Source: Apoderus coryli | Taxonomy: Eukaryota > Arthropoda > Insecta > Coleoptera > Attelabidae | Length of the DNA stretch: 64,000 nt | Assembly: GCA_911728435.2 (NCBI GenBank) | Contig: OU452211.1 | Coordinates: 12,630,428 to 12,694,427, forward strand | Direction of reading: 5' to 3' | Part shown: positions 51,974-62,098 of the stretch, in pieces | Numbering within the stretch: the stretch's first letter is position 1 | Layout of the letters: every line of letters starts with the position of its first letter | Translations under genes and position numbers: made by a program | Notes under the pieces: generated by a model | Told to the model about the DNA's origin: nothing | What the model saw: the letters and a program-made list of their open reading frames with translations, nothing else | The model's database searches: none

Positions 51974-54900
51974 GTAAGTCAGAATTTGATAGTACTTAAA
52001 ATTATAATTTATAACGTAACTACTCCCTACTTATGAGTCCCGAAATAAATATTTCCTACTTCATCTAGCAAATAAAATCAGTGATAATAACTCAAATGTG
52101 GCGTTTTTAATTCCGTGGAATTGGTGATGCAAGTTAGTGGTGGGGATATTTTTAGTCGTGGCATGTTCTATGATTGATCATTAGTATAAATACCAATTTT
52201 TTTTCGAATTTGAGTAATTCACCTTTGAATTAGGAACTCAATCGGAAAGAAAACTAATGACCTGGGGAAAATCAAATACTGAGTCGTTATAAAGTCCCTG
52301 AATAAGCAAGGATGGTCTGTTCAAACCATTAAGGAAGAGATGTCATCGGTTTACCGATAATTTTCCTCGGGAAACACAATGATTTACAAATAGTGGCATG
52401 GGCTTTTTAAGCATGGTAGGGAATAACTCAAAAACGACCCTCCTCCGGGAAAAAATCCGAAGATGCTCGACTGACGAAAAACCGAGTTGCAGAAATGGTA
52501 TCGTGAGGGGTGTCACGCGCCCCTTGAATTTGTTGTATTTTGGCTCAAACCGTTGATTGAAATATTTAATAAGATACGCAACGCCGGACGAGAGGGGGTC
52601 GTCGCTTGCGGGGTAAGGACAATGCGCCCCGCTATGCTCGCCTTACCCCTCTCCTAGAGAAAACCTACCCGGTAACAGGCGTCATCCCATATGTTGCGGC
52701 GACTATACGAATTAATACCTTCGTCGTAGCATCGAACACCTATTGAAACGCCGTCGAAAAACTAGATGTTGCCGATTCAACAGTAGTGGTAGTAATAAAC
52801 GGAGGTAGTTTTTAGTTTTGTTCGCTTATTCATTGTAAAAGTGTTTTAACGCAGGAGAGCATCAAATTAATCAAGTTATAAAAAAAATTGTTTAGGATAG
52901 CAAGTAAAAGAATTTTAAATACATAAAACAAATAATATACTTATATATTTGCGTATATACAGGTTGTCCTTACAATATTATTTTTGATTTCTGAAGTTTG
53001 GATTCTTTTTAAGTTTGCTCGTTAGCATTATCTCCCAAGTATGTCACAGAGTAAACATAACTGTACGGCATGTTTGGAGCTAATTGATAGATCTCAATAT
53101 TCAGTTAATTGTTGACTGTGGAAATGGTAATGGAAATGCACAAGAATTTTTTTTATATTGATTTCGACTCGCTAAGGATATACCTATTGAACCTATTGAA
53201 GGTTATATATAATTTTTTTTCTATTTTCGGAAAAACGTCTACAATACAAGGCAAAAATGGGTTTTAATGTAATGTTAGATAATGATACATTTCCGCAGGG
53301 AAATGTTTGTGATTCTGTGTTCTTGAAGGCTACTAAAAGCCAAAAAGATAATAATTTTTTTATATAACTAATTGTTTGACATATCTTAGTTTTCTTAATA
53401 AATGGCAAAGATCGATTTATAATGGTCTGTAACAATGTGAAAAAAAATGTATGCTATACAGGGAGTTCGTGGTTTTACCATCAGAACTTTAACAGAATGT
53501 GGAATAACTAATTTTTGGGTGGTTTACCTCTAAAAACATAGGTTGAAAAACTTATGGTTTTTGGAATATGGGACGTTATCTTAGTAACCTACAAACTATG
53601 TAGTATCTATCCCCCATCTACCCAACACGTGTTTCGCTACACAGTAGCTTCTTCTAAAATGGTAAAATAATATCTGACATAAGCTCATTTCTGGGTTTTT
53701 CCATATATATTTTTTATACCTTACACAATATTACTTTGTTTATCTGGAGTTTGGTTTCTATACTATTAGGTAAAACCAGGAAAGTAAAGTAATATAGTGT
53801 AAGGTATAAAAAAAATATATGGAAACCCCAGAAATGAACTCAAGTGGTAAATACCCACATAACAGTTTTTTACGTTGAAATAAAATTTAAAGGTACAAGA
53901 CAGGCAAACAATTTCAAAAGAGGAGAATTATTTATATTGGTTTTGTCGTTTAGAAGATTTTCTGTATTTCTTAATTTGTTAATTTCTAGTGCTTCTAGTA
54001 AAGTCAATTTTTTGCTATTAAAACTATGGTTATCTGCTATGAAATGATTGGAATAAGTAGAATTTGTATTATTAGTGATATACAAATTTTTATGTTCTTT
54101 CAAACGTGTTTTGAAATTGCGTCCAGTTTGACCAATATAAACTTTTGGACAATCTTTACACTTGATTTGGTAAACCCCTGTGGACTCCAGTGTCCGACAA
54201 AAAAAATGAAACTCGTAATTTAGAAAGTTTTTTTTATATATTTTTATTCGTTAGTCTCAGTATGTTTTTAAATAATTAAACAATACACCAAAATTTAACA
54301 GCAACTAAATAAAAAATAAACCCATTCCATCTAACCGTGAATACAACTATATTTGCATAACATAATATAAGAAACAGGTTGGCCGATGACTAATATAACT
54401 ATAAGTCCAAACTCTAATGTAATATTCTTATTTTCCTATGTGGTTTACCTGATTCGTTATCTTTAATTTTATTATTACTAGAACTAACCCACTTAACTGC
54501 CCTAAATAATTTTATTTTTATTAATTGTTTAATAATAATATTGCGATGGTCACCACACTGATCAAACCAAATCTGGTCATGTTCCCGTATAACTAAAATT
54601 AAGTCATGTTTTATATTTTCTACCAACCCATTTTTTGATTTATGTGTGTCAAATAAATCTCCAAATTTTTTTAGTAGGCAACTAATTAATAAACAAAATT
54701 TGTGTGTTGGTCTCTTTAAACTCATGATTCCATCCGCTCCATAATTTTTATTGAAAACCAAGGATTCGTTGGGCCGCACGACTACTTCCTCGTCTAGAAT
54801 GACTTGAACCCTACTTCTCTAGTCATTTATTTCGTTTAAAACCCTTGTATATTATTTAATATCATATCGTTTATAAATTAAGCATGAAATTGTATATTAA

Positions 54901-57900
54901 ATATATTAGGCATCTTACATGTTATATTATCTCATTTATTAAAGGAAAATATTTCAGTCAACGATATTTTTAATAAAAGTAGTCAAGGAATCTAGAGAAT
55001 CTTTAGAGAATAAAAGAAAAAAATCTACTCAAGGCAACGTCTCATTAACGAAATGAACGAATGGGGCAGAACACCGCTATGCCATCTGTTGCTATTGTAC
55101 CGCAATATCCAACTTTCAGTGTCGTAGACCGATCGATACAGTTGTGTCAGTCAGGCAACTTGAATAAGAACTTAGTTTGCCCGTTCACAGATGCGCTAGT
55201 GCAGTTCAGCAAAGCACGAAAAAGATACCAGCGTTCCGAATCTTATTAAATATTTCAATCAACGCTCAAACCAAACTTATTTTTTTAAATTTTAATTTTA
55301 ATAAAAACATATTTTTGTTATTTAATTTACAGTTAGCAGGATTGGGTCTTGTTACCGTTGGTGTCTTGTATAAGTTAAATCTAACACAGTATACCGAAGC
55401 GATACCTGATGAGTATCAACAAATTGGTTTAGCACCTATTCTAACAATTGCCATTGGATCCGCCATATTTCTCATTGCTTTCTTTGGTTGTTGTGGTGCT
55501 GTGAGGGAAAGCCCATGTTTACTGACTACTGTAAGTATTTAAATTTATTTATTTTCAATTATTGTCGAAATAAGCAAAGAAACACCAAGGTTCTTTCTGT
55601 TGAACTATAGGATGAACGTAACTTAGATTATACAGTAAAACTGATGTAGTCATCCACAAATATCTACGGAGTGTGCAAGTGTCTTCAATTTTAGACACAA
55701 TGTTTAAGTCATTAAATAACTATAAATATAATTGATTAATTTATTGAATCTGACAGATCCTGAACCCAATAATAATAATAATAATAATAATAGCATTTAT
55801 TGTCCAACAGCGAAGCCAATTACAGGACAAAACAATAATAATTCCAAAACGGTGAAACCACAAAAAAATAAACTTATATTAAAATAAAAAGAAAACTAGC
55901 TCTTAATGGTAATACTAATCAGTAACATGAGACATGGCACAATCCATAATTTCTTTAACACTACACGAAAAAATATCACAATATTTACACATAAGATTGT
56001 AGTTTCTGGTACAAATAGAAATAGGAGATCTCAACATAAGATTCGTCCTAGCATAACCACAATAAAATGTTGTACTGGACCTTATATGCTGCCTTGGAAC
56101 GTTGAAATTAATTCTTGAAAGCAAGTGGGAACAATCTATATTGGAGCGAACTAAATTTTAAAGAAATCGCAAAGAATTTATTTTCCTTCTAAGTTCAAGA
56201 CTTGGTATCTCAAATCGATCCGTCATTAATTGGTAGTCAGTACCCCTTGGAGGATAATGACCATCCGCTTTATACATTAAGTACTTCAAAAATCTACGTT
56301 GCACTTTTTCGACCGTATTTTGATGAGTTACATAATATGGATACCATATCAGTGACCCATATTCCAGTTTAGAGCGCACGTAGCTAAAATACAGCGTTTT
56401 AAGGGTATCTGTGTTTCTAAATCCCCTGCAATTCCTAACCAGAAAACCGTAATGTCCTACTTGCCTCTAGTATCTTATAATTGATATGCTCAGCAAACGT
56501 AAATTTCGAATCAAATATAATTCCTAAATCAGTGACAGATTCACATCGTGAGATTTGCACCTGATCAATGGCATAAACGTAATCAATGATCACCCTCTTG
56601 CGCGCAAAACTGATATATTTGGACTTCGACGGATTAAGTGAAAGTTTATTTAGTACGCACCATTGATGCACCAGCTCCAAATTGTTCTGTAGGTTAGCAC
56701 AGTCAACGATACTATCAATAGAACTGTACAATTTAAGATCATCCGCAAACATCACCCGAACACAATTCATTCCATTCTCCAGGTCATTGATAAATAACAT
56801 AAAAAAGAGGGGTCCAAGGTTCGATCCCTGAGGCACTCCTGAAGAAGCTGTATATGTATGTGACTGGTAGCCATTGTGAGAAACATACTGACGTGTATTT
56901 TTCAAGTATGACTGAAGAAACAATTTTAGGTTTAAAACAAAACCAAACTGGTCAAATTTTCGCATCAAAATGCCGTGATCCATTCTGTCAAATGCCTTAG
57001 TGAAATCTGTATATATTACATCAATTTGGCCTCCACGATCTAAAACCTCAGAAACATTTTCAGAAAGAACCGCTAGATTAGACACAGTAGATCTATGGGA
57101 AAAGAAACCATGTTGTACAGTGGAAATCTGATTTCTAACAAAACTATAAATACGATCATATAGTACAGACTCAAAAATTTTTGCAAAATTCGACAGAATG
57201 GAAATCGGGCGATAGTTATCAATCACAGATCTGTCACCCGACTTCAGAATAGGAACAACCTTAGACCTCTTCCACTCCTGCGGAAATACCTTATTTTCAA
57301 GGCCCAAGTTAAATATTAAACACAGCGGTCCAACCAGAACCGGCATACAGTCTTTTACAAAGAAAGATGGAAGACCATCCGGACCCGATGTCATCCTGTT
57401 ACTGAGCCTCCTGCATGCTTTTAATATTTCATCCTCGGTAACTGACTCAATCGAAAACGAATCAACATAAGGACAATCATGACCAGAAACCGCGTTCGAG
57501 GAGTTAATAAATACACCCTGGAAAAAGGTTCCGAATGCATCGACAACGCTTTGCGGATCACTATATTCATCGTCCCCAAAAGTCATAACACCCGGCAATC
57601 GTGTAGACTTATGTTTACACCTCCAAAACTCTTTGGGATTATGTTTTATACTGTTTTCCACATTACTAATATATGACGTATACGCAGTTTTTATATCTAA
57701 TTTTAATCTAGATCTAAGAGTTGCAAATTGTTGGTACAAAACCTCACTATGAGTCTTCTTGAACTTATTAAATATTTTTTCTTTTTTTTTTATATTTGCA
57801 ATTATATTCGATGTGTACCAGGAAGGAAAACTACGCCTGAATACCATACACTTAGGAATATTACACTCATTAATCGCATTCAAGATGCTATAGAACCTAG

Positions 57901-60900
57901 AAACACATGTATCAACATTAGGAATATGTCGTAACTCCGACCAGTCCGCATCCAACACCGCGTTATACAAAGCATGAAAATTTGCTTTTTTAAAGTTATA
58001 TGATGGATTATTTGCATTACTAGTAAAACGTTTTTGTCGCTTACCTGAGAGCAATGAAACGCTAACAATCAAACATGGATGAAAATAATCCTCTTCAACT
58101 AAAGGACAACATTAGAAATAACTAGGTCAAGAAGGCGATCATCAATATTGCAAATAGCATTGTACTGAGACATTTCAAAAAAATCGATAAAATTTCTTAA
58201 AATCAACGTTCCTCGATCGCTCATATCATTTCTCGAAAACAAACCTACGTTAAAAGCCAATAGCCAACTAAAAAATAAATACCTACCTTTAAGATGTTTG
58301 GGCTCTGACAACTTTAACACTTTAGAAACACCGGCAAATGTGTTCTTTTTAATTTTGATTCTCGTTAAATTATAGCACGAAACGCACTGTGAACTGTTGT
58401 TTGTAATATATGTTTGGTTTAATTTGAAAGAGAAATGTTACTTTAAAAATACCCAATAAACCGAGAAAAGTTCCCTGAATAAATATCTTCCAGTTTCTGT
58501 TGCTGAAAACCAAACAGTGTTGCTGTGGCGGCAAACCGCCATAAGGAAGTATGAGCATGTAGAGAACTATTTCGTAAGAATTATATACGAGTATAAACAA
58601 AATATATGTACACTGAACCGAAAAGGTACGTGATATTAATAAAAAAGTGCTTCAAATCAATGAACGTCAACATTAAATTTGAGCCGATGATGGGTGACAT
58701 TAATACAATGAACGTTCGTACATAAATTCGGTAGCGAATTCTGTACGTTGAATTAATTAATAAAGAACATAAATTTATGCTCGCCGGTTATTGATCTTAC
58801 GAATGATGGACATTAATTTATAACTCCTGTACGTTAAAACGATGTTACCAGGTTGTTAATGTTACGAACGATGAAGATTAGTTTATGTCTCCAATACGTA
58901 AAACCGATGTTAGCTGGTTATTAATGTTACGAACGATGAACATTAATCTAGGACTTTTGTACATTAAACGGATGTCTGAAGGTTATTAATGTTACGAACG
59001 AGAAACATGAATCTATGACTTTTGTACGTTAAACCAATGTTAGCTGATTATTACATTGGGTTATAATAATTGTTTTACGTAATTGTGTTCGCCGGAAATT
59101 ATTATTACGAAAGATTGAGATTATTGTTCTATATTCAATCAATAATCGCGAGCATATAAAACTAAAACTCCATCAACATTTAAGGATCTTATAGACCGAT
59201 TAATATACTCCCAGCAATCTCCAAGGTTATTGAGAGAGTGATCTGCAATAAAATGAAAACATATCTTGATGGGCATGGGTTGTTCTCGGAGGTCCAGTCT
59301 GGGTTCCGTCAGGGTCACAGTTGCTCCACGACATGACTTAAAATACTGGATGATGCATTGGCGGCGGTAGATCAAGGTCGATTGACGGCATTGCTGCTGG
59401 TGGACTACGCAAGGGGCATTTAACCGCATTGGTCATGGTTTGTTGCTGGCCATTGTGGGTTACCTGGGCTTTGGGGAGTCTGCTGTGTCTCTTCTCGGAA
59501 CATATGTGAATGATAGAAGTCAGGTTGTCATTTTGGAAACGGCAGTGTCTGGGCCCAGGACATTGCGTAGTGCCGCAGGGCATCCAGGAATCATTGCCTT
59601 TTTTTATGTATCAGGGTTTTTGTTGTTATTATTATGCAGTTATCTTTAGTATTGCTAATATGTTAAGCTAGGAGGCTGTGCATCGACTTCGCCTTTTGTG
59701 TAACTTTTCTAAGTTCTCAAAAAAGTCATTTATTATATTATTATTATTAATCAAAATAACAGGTTTTTAAGTAAACAGTATGCGCCTTTAGAATAGACTT
59801 ATAGAACCCATAAGTACGGTTGAATTGCAGATTTTCTTCCTTTAAGGTTTATTATATGTTCTTCTATTTCTTGAACTGTTTTAGCACAAAATAAAAAAGA
59901 TTCTTGAGAGTCTTTTATTGTGTACTTTAAATGGCTTATCTTTCCACTGGCACCTTTGGAACATATAGCTTAGCGGATAGCACTAAATATTCATGAAGAA
60001 CCCATAAAATTTCTCCCCTCGTATCGGCGGGTTTTCAACATTACAAAGGAATACCGCACTGTGTTTTTTTTTTTCGTTTTAAACTGACTTTAGTTTTGTA
60101 CTTTACTAAATGGTACTTATATAAAAGGATTACTACTTACCTTATATTTCTACATTTGTTGTATTATTTGGGAACAAATTTTAAAAATAGATTTAGGAAC
60201 ACACTTCACTTTTCAACTGTATACATTTAACTAAACAAAACAAAAAGGACGCGTAAACAAAAAGTCTATGAGAATGTCATAATGTCAATGTTTTGAGTAT
60301 TCAGTCTATGGTCCGGGTGCATTGATTTGCGCGCGTTATTCAGAATTTAATGGTTAGGTTCGTAAAATTAATGCTTAGCATCCATTGAATCAACGATGAT
60401 CGTTTATTAGTTTTTATGTTCGCTGTTCATAAGTGTATGATTAACAAATTATTCTGTTAAAGGCGAAGAGCATAAATTAATAAATTTAAAACATTGAAGC
60501 AATAAATAGTGACATTATATTGATGAAAAAAAACATAAATTTTCGATGTCTTGCATTTATTGATTAATGTTTCATCGTACATTGTTTCTATGTATGAAAT
60601 TATTAATTTATGATCAAAATTCATTGTAACAGTGACCAATTCATAATATTAATGTTCAAAATATTGATGACAACCATTCATTGGTTTGACGTACAATATT
60701 TTTTTCAGTGTAGGTAGCTACCTCAGTATGTGGAAATGCTCATCGTTTTTTTATTATTCTCTAAACTAGGAATTCGTTTCGCATATTTTCTATTTAAATC
60801 GTTGTCAAAATGCTTCTGAAATTGCAACACGTAAACCTACTGAAATAGGAAGGTGTATTATTATTTTATTTTGTGTTTTAAAGATAGTTTTATTAATACT

Positions 60901-61122
60901 GTATTTCGTAATTTTTTTATTTAAATATTTTATTTTTAGTACTCCGTAATCCTACTGGTGATCTTTCTCCTACAAGTAGCATTGGGTGTTTTTGCATTTT
61001 TGGAAATCAAGGACACGAGTCAACTTCAATCTCGTATTCACAGTACATTGGAGCATATATTTAATGACTATAATGCTGCTTCAAAAAATACATCGGAAAT
61101 CGTAAATTTAATACAAAGCGAG
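51914..61122 (+). CDS. Tetraspanin gene, first three coding exons (3' part outside window)
   Basis: Exons 51914-51973, 55333-55530 and 60940-61122 join in phase 0 to 147 codons. The product starts MGCGEALVKLL, with a juxtamembrane cysteine typical of palmoylation in this family. It has TM1 across the exon 1/2 junction, a small extracellular loop (LNLTQYTEAIPDEYQQ) and TM2 (APILTIAIGSAIFLIAFF). The conserved GCCGAVRES follows, then TM3 (YSVILLVIFLLQVALGVFAFLE) and the start of the large extracellular loop. The CCG motif of the large loop and TM4 are not in the window. Tetraspanins organise membrane protein microdomains. Introns 1 and 2 are 3.4 and 5.4 kb, mostly transposon. The particular tetraspanin cannot be named. 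Confidence 0.9.
51974..52282. other. Tetraspanin intron 1, no gene seen
   Basis: AT-rich intron sequence. Confidence 0.5.
52283..52500 (+). pseudogene. Degenerate mariner transposase start (HTH region)
   Basis: Across frames the plus strand reads GWSVQTIKEEMSSVYR, NTMIYKW and LKNDPPPGKNPK. This resembles the N-terminal helix-turn-helix part of mariner transposases. There are many frameshifts, no catalytic part remains, and no TIRs were recognised. Confidence 0.5.
52501..53459. other. Tetraspanin intron 1, GC-rich patch with hairpin
   Basis: A GC-rich patch (52500-52760) contains GGGGTAAGG at 52610-52618 and CCTTACCCC at 52641-52649, a 9-bp stem with a GC-rich loop. It is unclassified. The rest is AT-rich, with no gene seen. 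Confidence 0.45.
53460..54210 (-). mobile_element. Penelope-like element 3' end with GIY-YIG endonuclease
   Basis: The minus strand from about 54185 reads TGVYQIKCKDCPKVYIGQTGRNFKTRLKEHKNLY, giving the GVY and YIG signatures and the catalytic arginine region. It continues to a stop at 53870 after LVPLNFIST. Downstream are a pair of inverted repeats of about 60 bp (53690-53752 and 53783-53845) and a hammerhead-like hairpin at 53656-53631. The GIY-YIG domain C-terminal to a reverse transcriptase is the hallmark of Penelope-like elements. The reverse transcriptase itself is absent. Confidence 0.85.
54355..54830 (-). other. Unidentified ORF fragment
   Basis: An open minus-strand frame runs from about 54830 (VILDEEVVVRPNESLVF) through KRPTHKFCLLISCLLKKFGDLF, NIKHDLILVIREHDQIWFDQC and IKLFRAVKW to SGKPHRKIRILHY near 54411. 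The composition looks protein-like, with ordered helices and conserved-looking aromatic and charged positions. I do not recognise the family. It may be part of a transposon-encoded protein or a lost host exon. No catalytic motif is evident. Confidence 0.4.
54831..55332. other. Tetraspanin intron 1, no gene seen
   Basis: AT-rich. A short plus-strand ORF at 55061-55249 has no family motif and is disregarded. Confidence 0.5.
55333..55530 (+). CDS. Tetraspanin exon 2 (TM1 end, small loop, TM2)
   Basis: The acceptor TTTACAG precedes LAGLGLVTVGVLYKLN. The exon ends GCCGAVRESPCLLTT before donor GTAAGT. The GCCGA-RES motif after TM2 is diagnostic of tetraspanins. Confidence 0.93.
55759..58330 (-). 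mobile_element. LINE L, frameshifted, in tetraspanin intron 2
   Basis: Minus strand: an endonuclease scrap (58320-58099, DDRLLDLVIS); the linker and polymerase in one long frame (58072-56435); the C-terminal part (56379-56158 and 56124-55915); then a 3' UTR and an (ATT)n tail at 55770-55795. Polymerase motifs: SNRMTSGPDGLPSFF, SKVVPILKSGDRSVIDNYRPIS, VIYTDFTKAFDRMDH, ASSGVPQGSNLGPLFFM, MFADDLKLYSS and CESVTDLGIIFDSKF. It is related to LINE F. Frame changes near 58085, 56400 and 56150 inactivate it. Confidence 0.88.
58331..58610. other. Tetraspanin intron 2 between LINE L and TIR element copy 2
   Basis: AT-rich sequence. It ends in ATATGTA, the left target-site copy of the next element. Confidence 0.5.
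58611..60710. mobile_element. Non-autonomous TIR element, copy 2 (2100 bp), inverted relative to copy 1
   Basis: It begins CACTGAACCG and ends TTTTTTCAGTG. It is flanked by TATGTA (58605-58610) and TAGGTA (60711-60716). It is the reverse complement of copy 1 throughout, with scattered substitutions. It lacks about 690 bp of copy 1 (roughly 50250-50935) between gttttagtttt and the atatgctt/cgcgattat junction. It includes the same captured LINE remnant (59155-59760, + strand: LLAIVGYLGFGESAVSLLG) and the 64-bp tandem repeats (58785-59047). Confidence 0.88.
60711..60939. other. Tetraspanin intron 2, 3' end
   Basis: AT-rich sequence ending in a T-rich tract and the acceptor AG before exon 3. Confidence 0.6.
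60940..61122 (+). CDS. Tetraspanin exon 3 (TM3, start of large loop)
   Basis: The acceptor ATTTTTAG precedes YSVILLVIFLLQ. The exon ends NLIQSE, with donor GTAAAT at 61123. The tail of a LINE begins about six bases into the intron, so the donor's downstream context is transposon-derived. Confidence 0.92.
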
Positions 61123-61128
61123 GTAAAT

Positions 61129-61626
61129 ATATTTATTTATTTATTTATTCATTTACGGACTTAAGTCCATTATACATAACACAAATATAAATTTAATTAC
61201 ATCAAGATTACAGAACCATAAAAAACAATAATACAATAATAAGCATACAGCTAAAAAATTCAAACATCTTGAAGAGCTGAACATAAAAATGAAATATCAA
61301 ACAATAACACTTTAATAACAATAAAACAAAATGTCTGAGCGGATGTGATGACGTTGTCGCAAACCCTTAACAAACTCACCGTAAGGTGAAAAAAAATCGA
61401 GATGCGGATCGACAGCCAGGTGACGATTAGCCGATCTCAAAACTCGTGGAATAAATCCATGAGACGTACAATTTCTGCGACAGAACGGCTCATGAAACAG
61501 CCGAGTACCTCTGACCCGACGCACTGGAACGCGAAAAGTAATCTCGCTCAATAAGTGCGAAGAGGAGACTAAATGTAAATGTGACACAAGATTTTGAATA
61601 TTGGAATGAATCAATGAAAAACACAT
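61129..61626 (-). mobile_element. LINE 3' fragment (FADDLK family, copy M) next to exon 3
   Basis: The minus-strand frame (61626-61312) ends LLSEITFRVPVRRVRGTRLF, NRHLAVDPHLDFFSPYGEF and GLRQR, matching the C-terminus of LINE G. The 3' UTR and (TAAA)n tail reach 61129, with the palindrome GGACTTAAGTCC at 61157-61168. It is severely 5'-truncated. Confidence 0.88.
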
Positions 61627-62096
61627 AGAATCCTATAGATTCTGACATCTCGTTCCAGACCCGGATACTACTTCAGTCTCATTATTGGCCTAGGAGTCAT
61701 CTGAATACCATATTATAATATTTTTTTTAGATCACTGGTTTTTTCTTCCTATTTCCTCCTGTTACATGACTGTGCGGTGAAATTCCTCTCAATGTTATTT
61801 CCCTTTGGTGTTTTGTCCCTAGAGAAGGTGTTTTCTTGTTTGTTGTTTCTACATAGTGTTAGGCGAGTGCTGATCATCTTATATTCTAAAGTCTGGCAGA
61901 TATTTTATTCTCCGGGCTGGGACTTTTATACTGCTCGTTTCTCCAAAATACGCTTTACTCAGCATACACCAGATGTTTCCAGGGGGATACAATTATTTAT
62001 TGGTCTTAAATAATCCGAGAATTGAGAACAAGTTGCTAATCAAGATTCAATATTATAGTTTTTCAAGATTTTTGAGATGTGGTCAGTTATACCGTG
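61627..62096. other. Tetraspanin intron 3, no gene seen
   Basis: No recognisable element. I looked for a large-loop exon with a CCG motif and did not find one. Confidence 0.5.
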
Positions 62097-62098
62097 TA

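Noticed and set aside
53470..53500. CTGATGG on the minus strand as a canonical hammerhead core
   Set aside because: The last position does not fit CTGANGA, and no stem followed by GAAA is at the right distance.
55061..55249. Small ORF just upstream of tetraspanin exon 2
   Set aside because: No motif, no splice signals linking it to the gene, and a composition like random AT-rich sequence.
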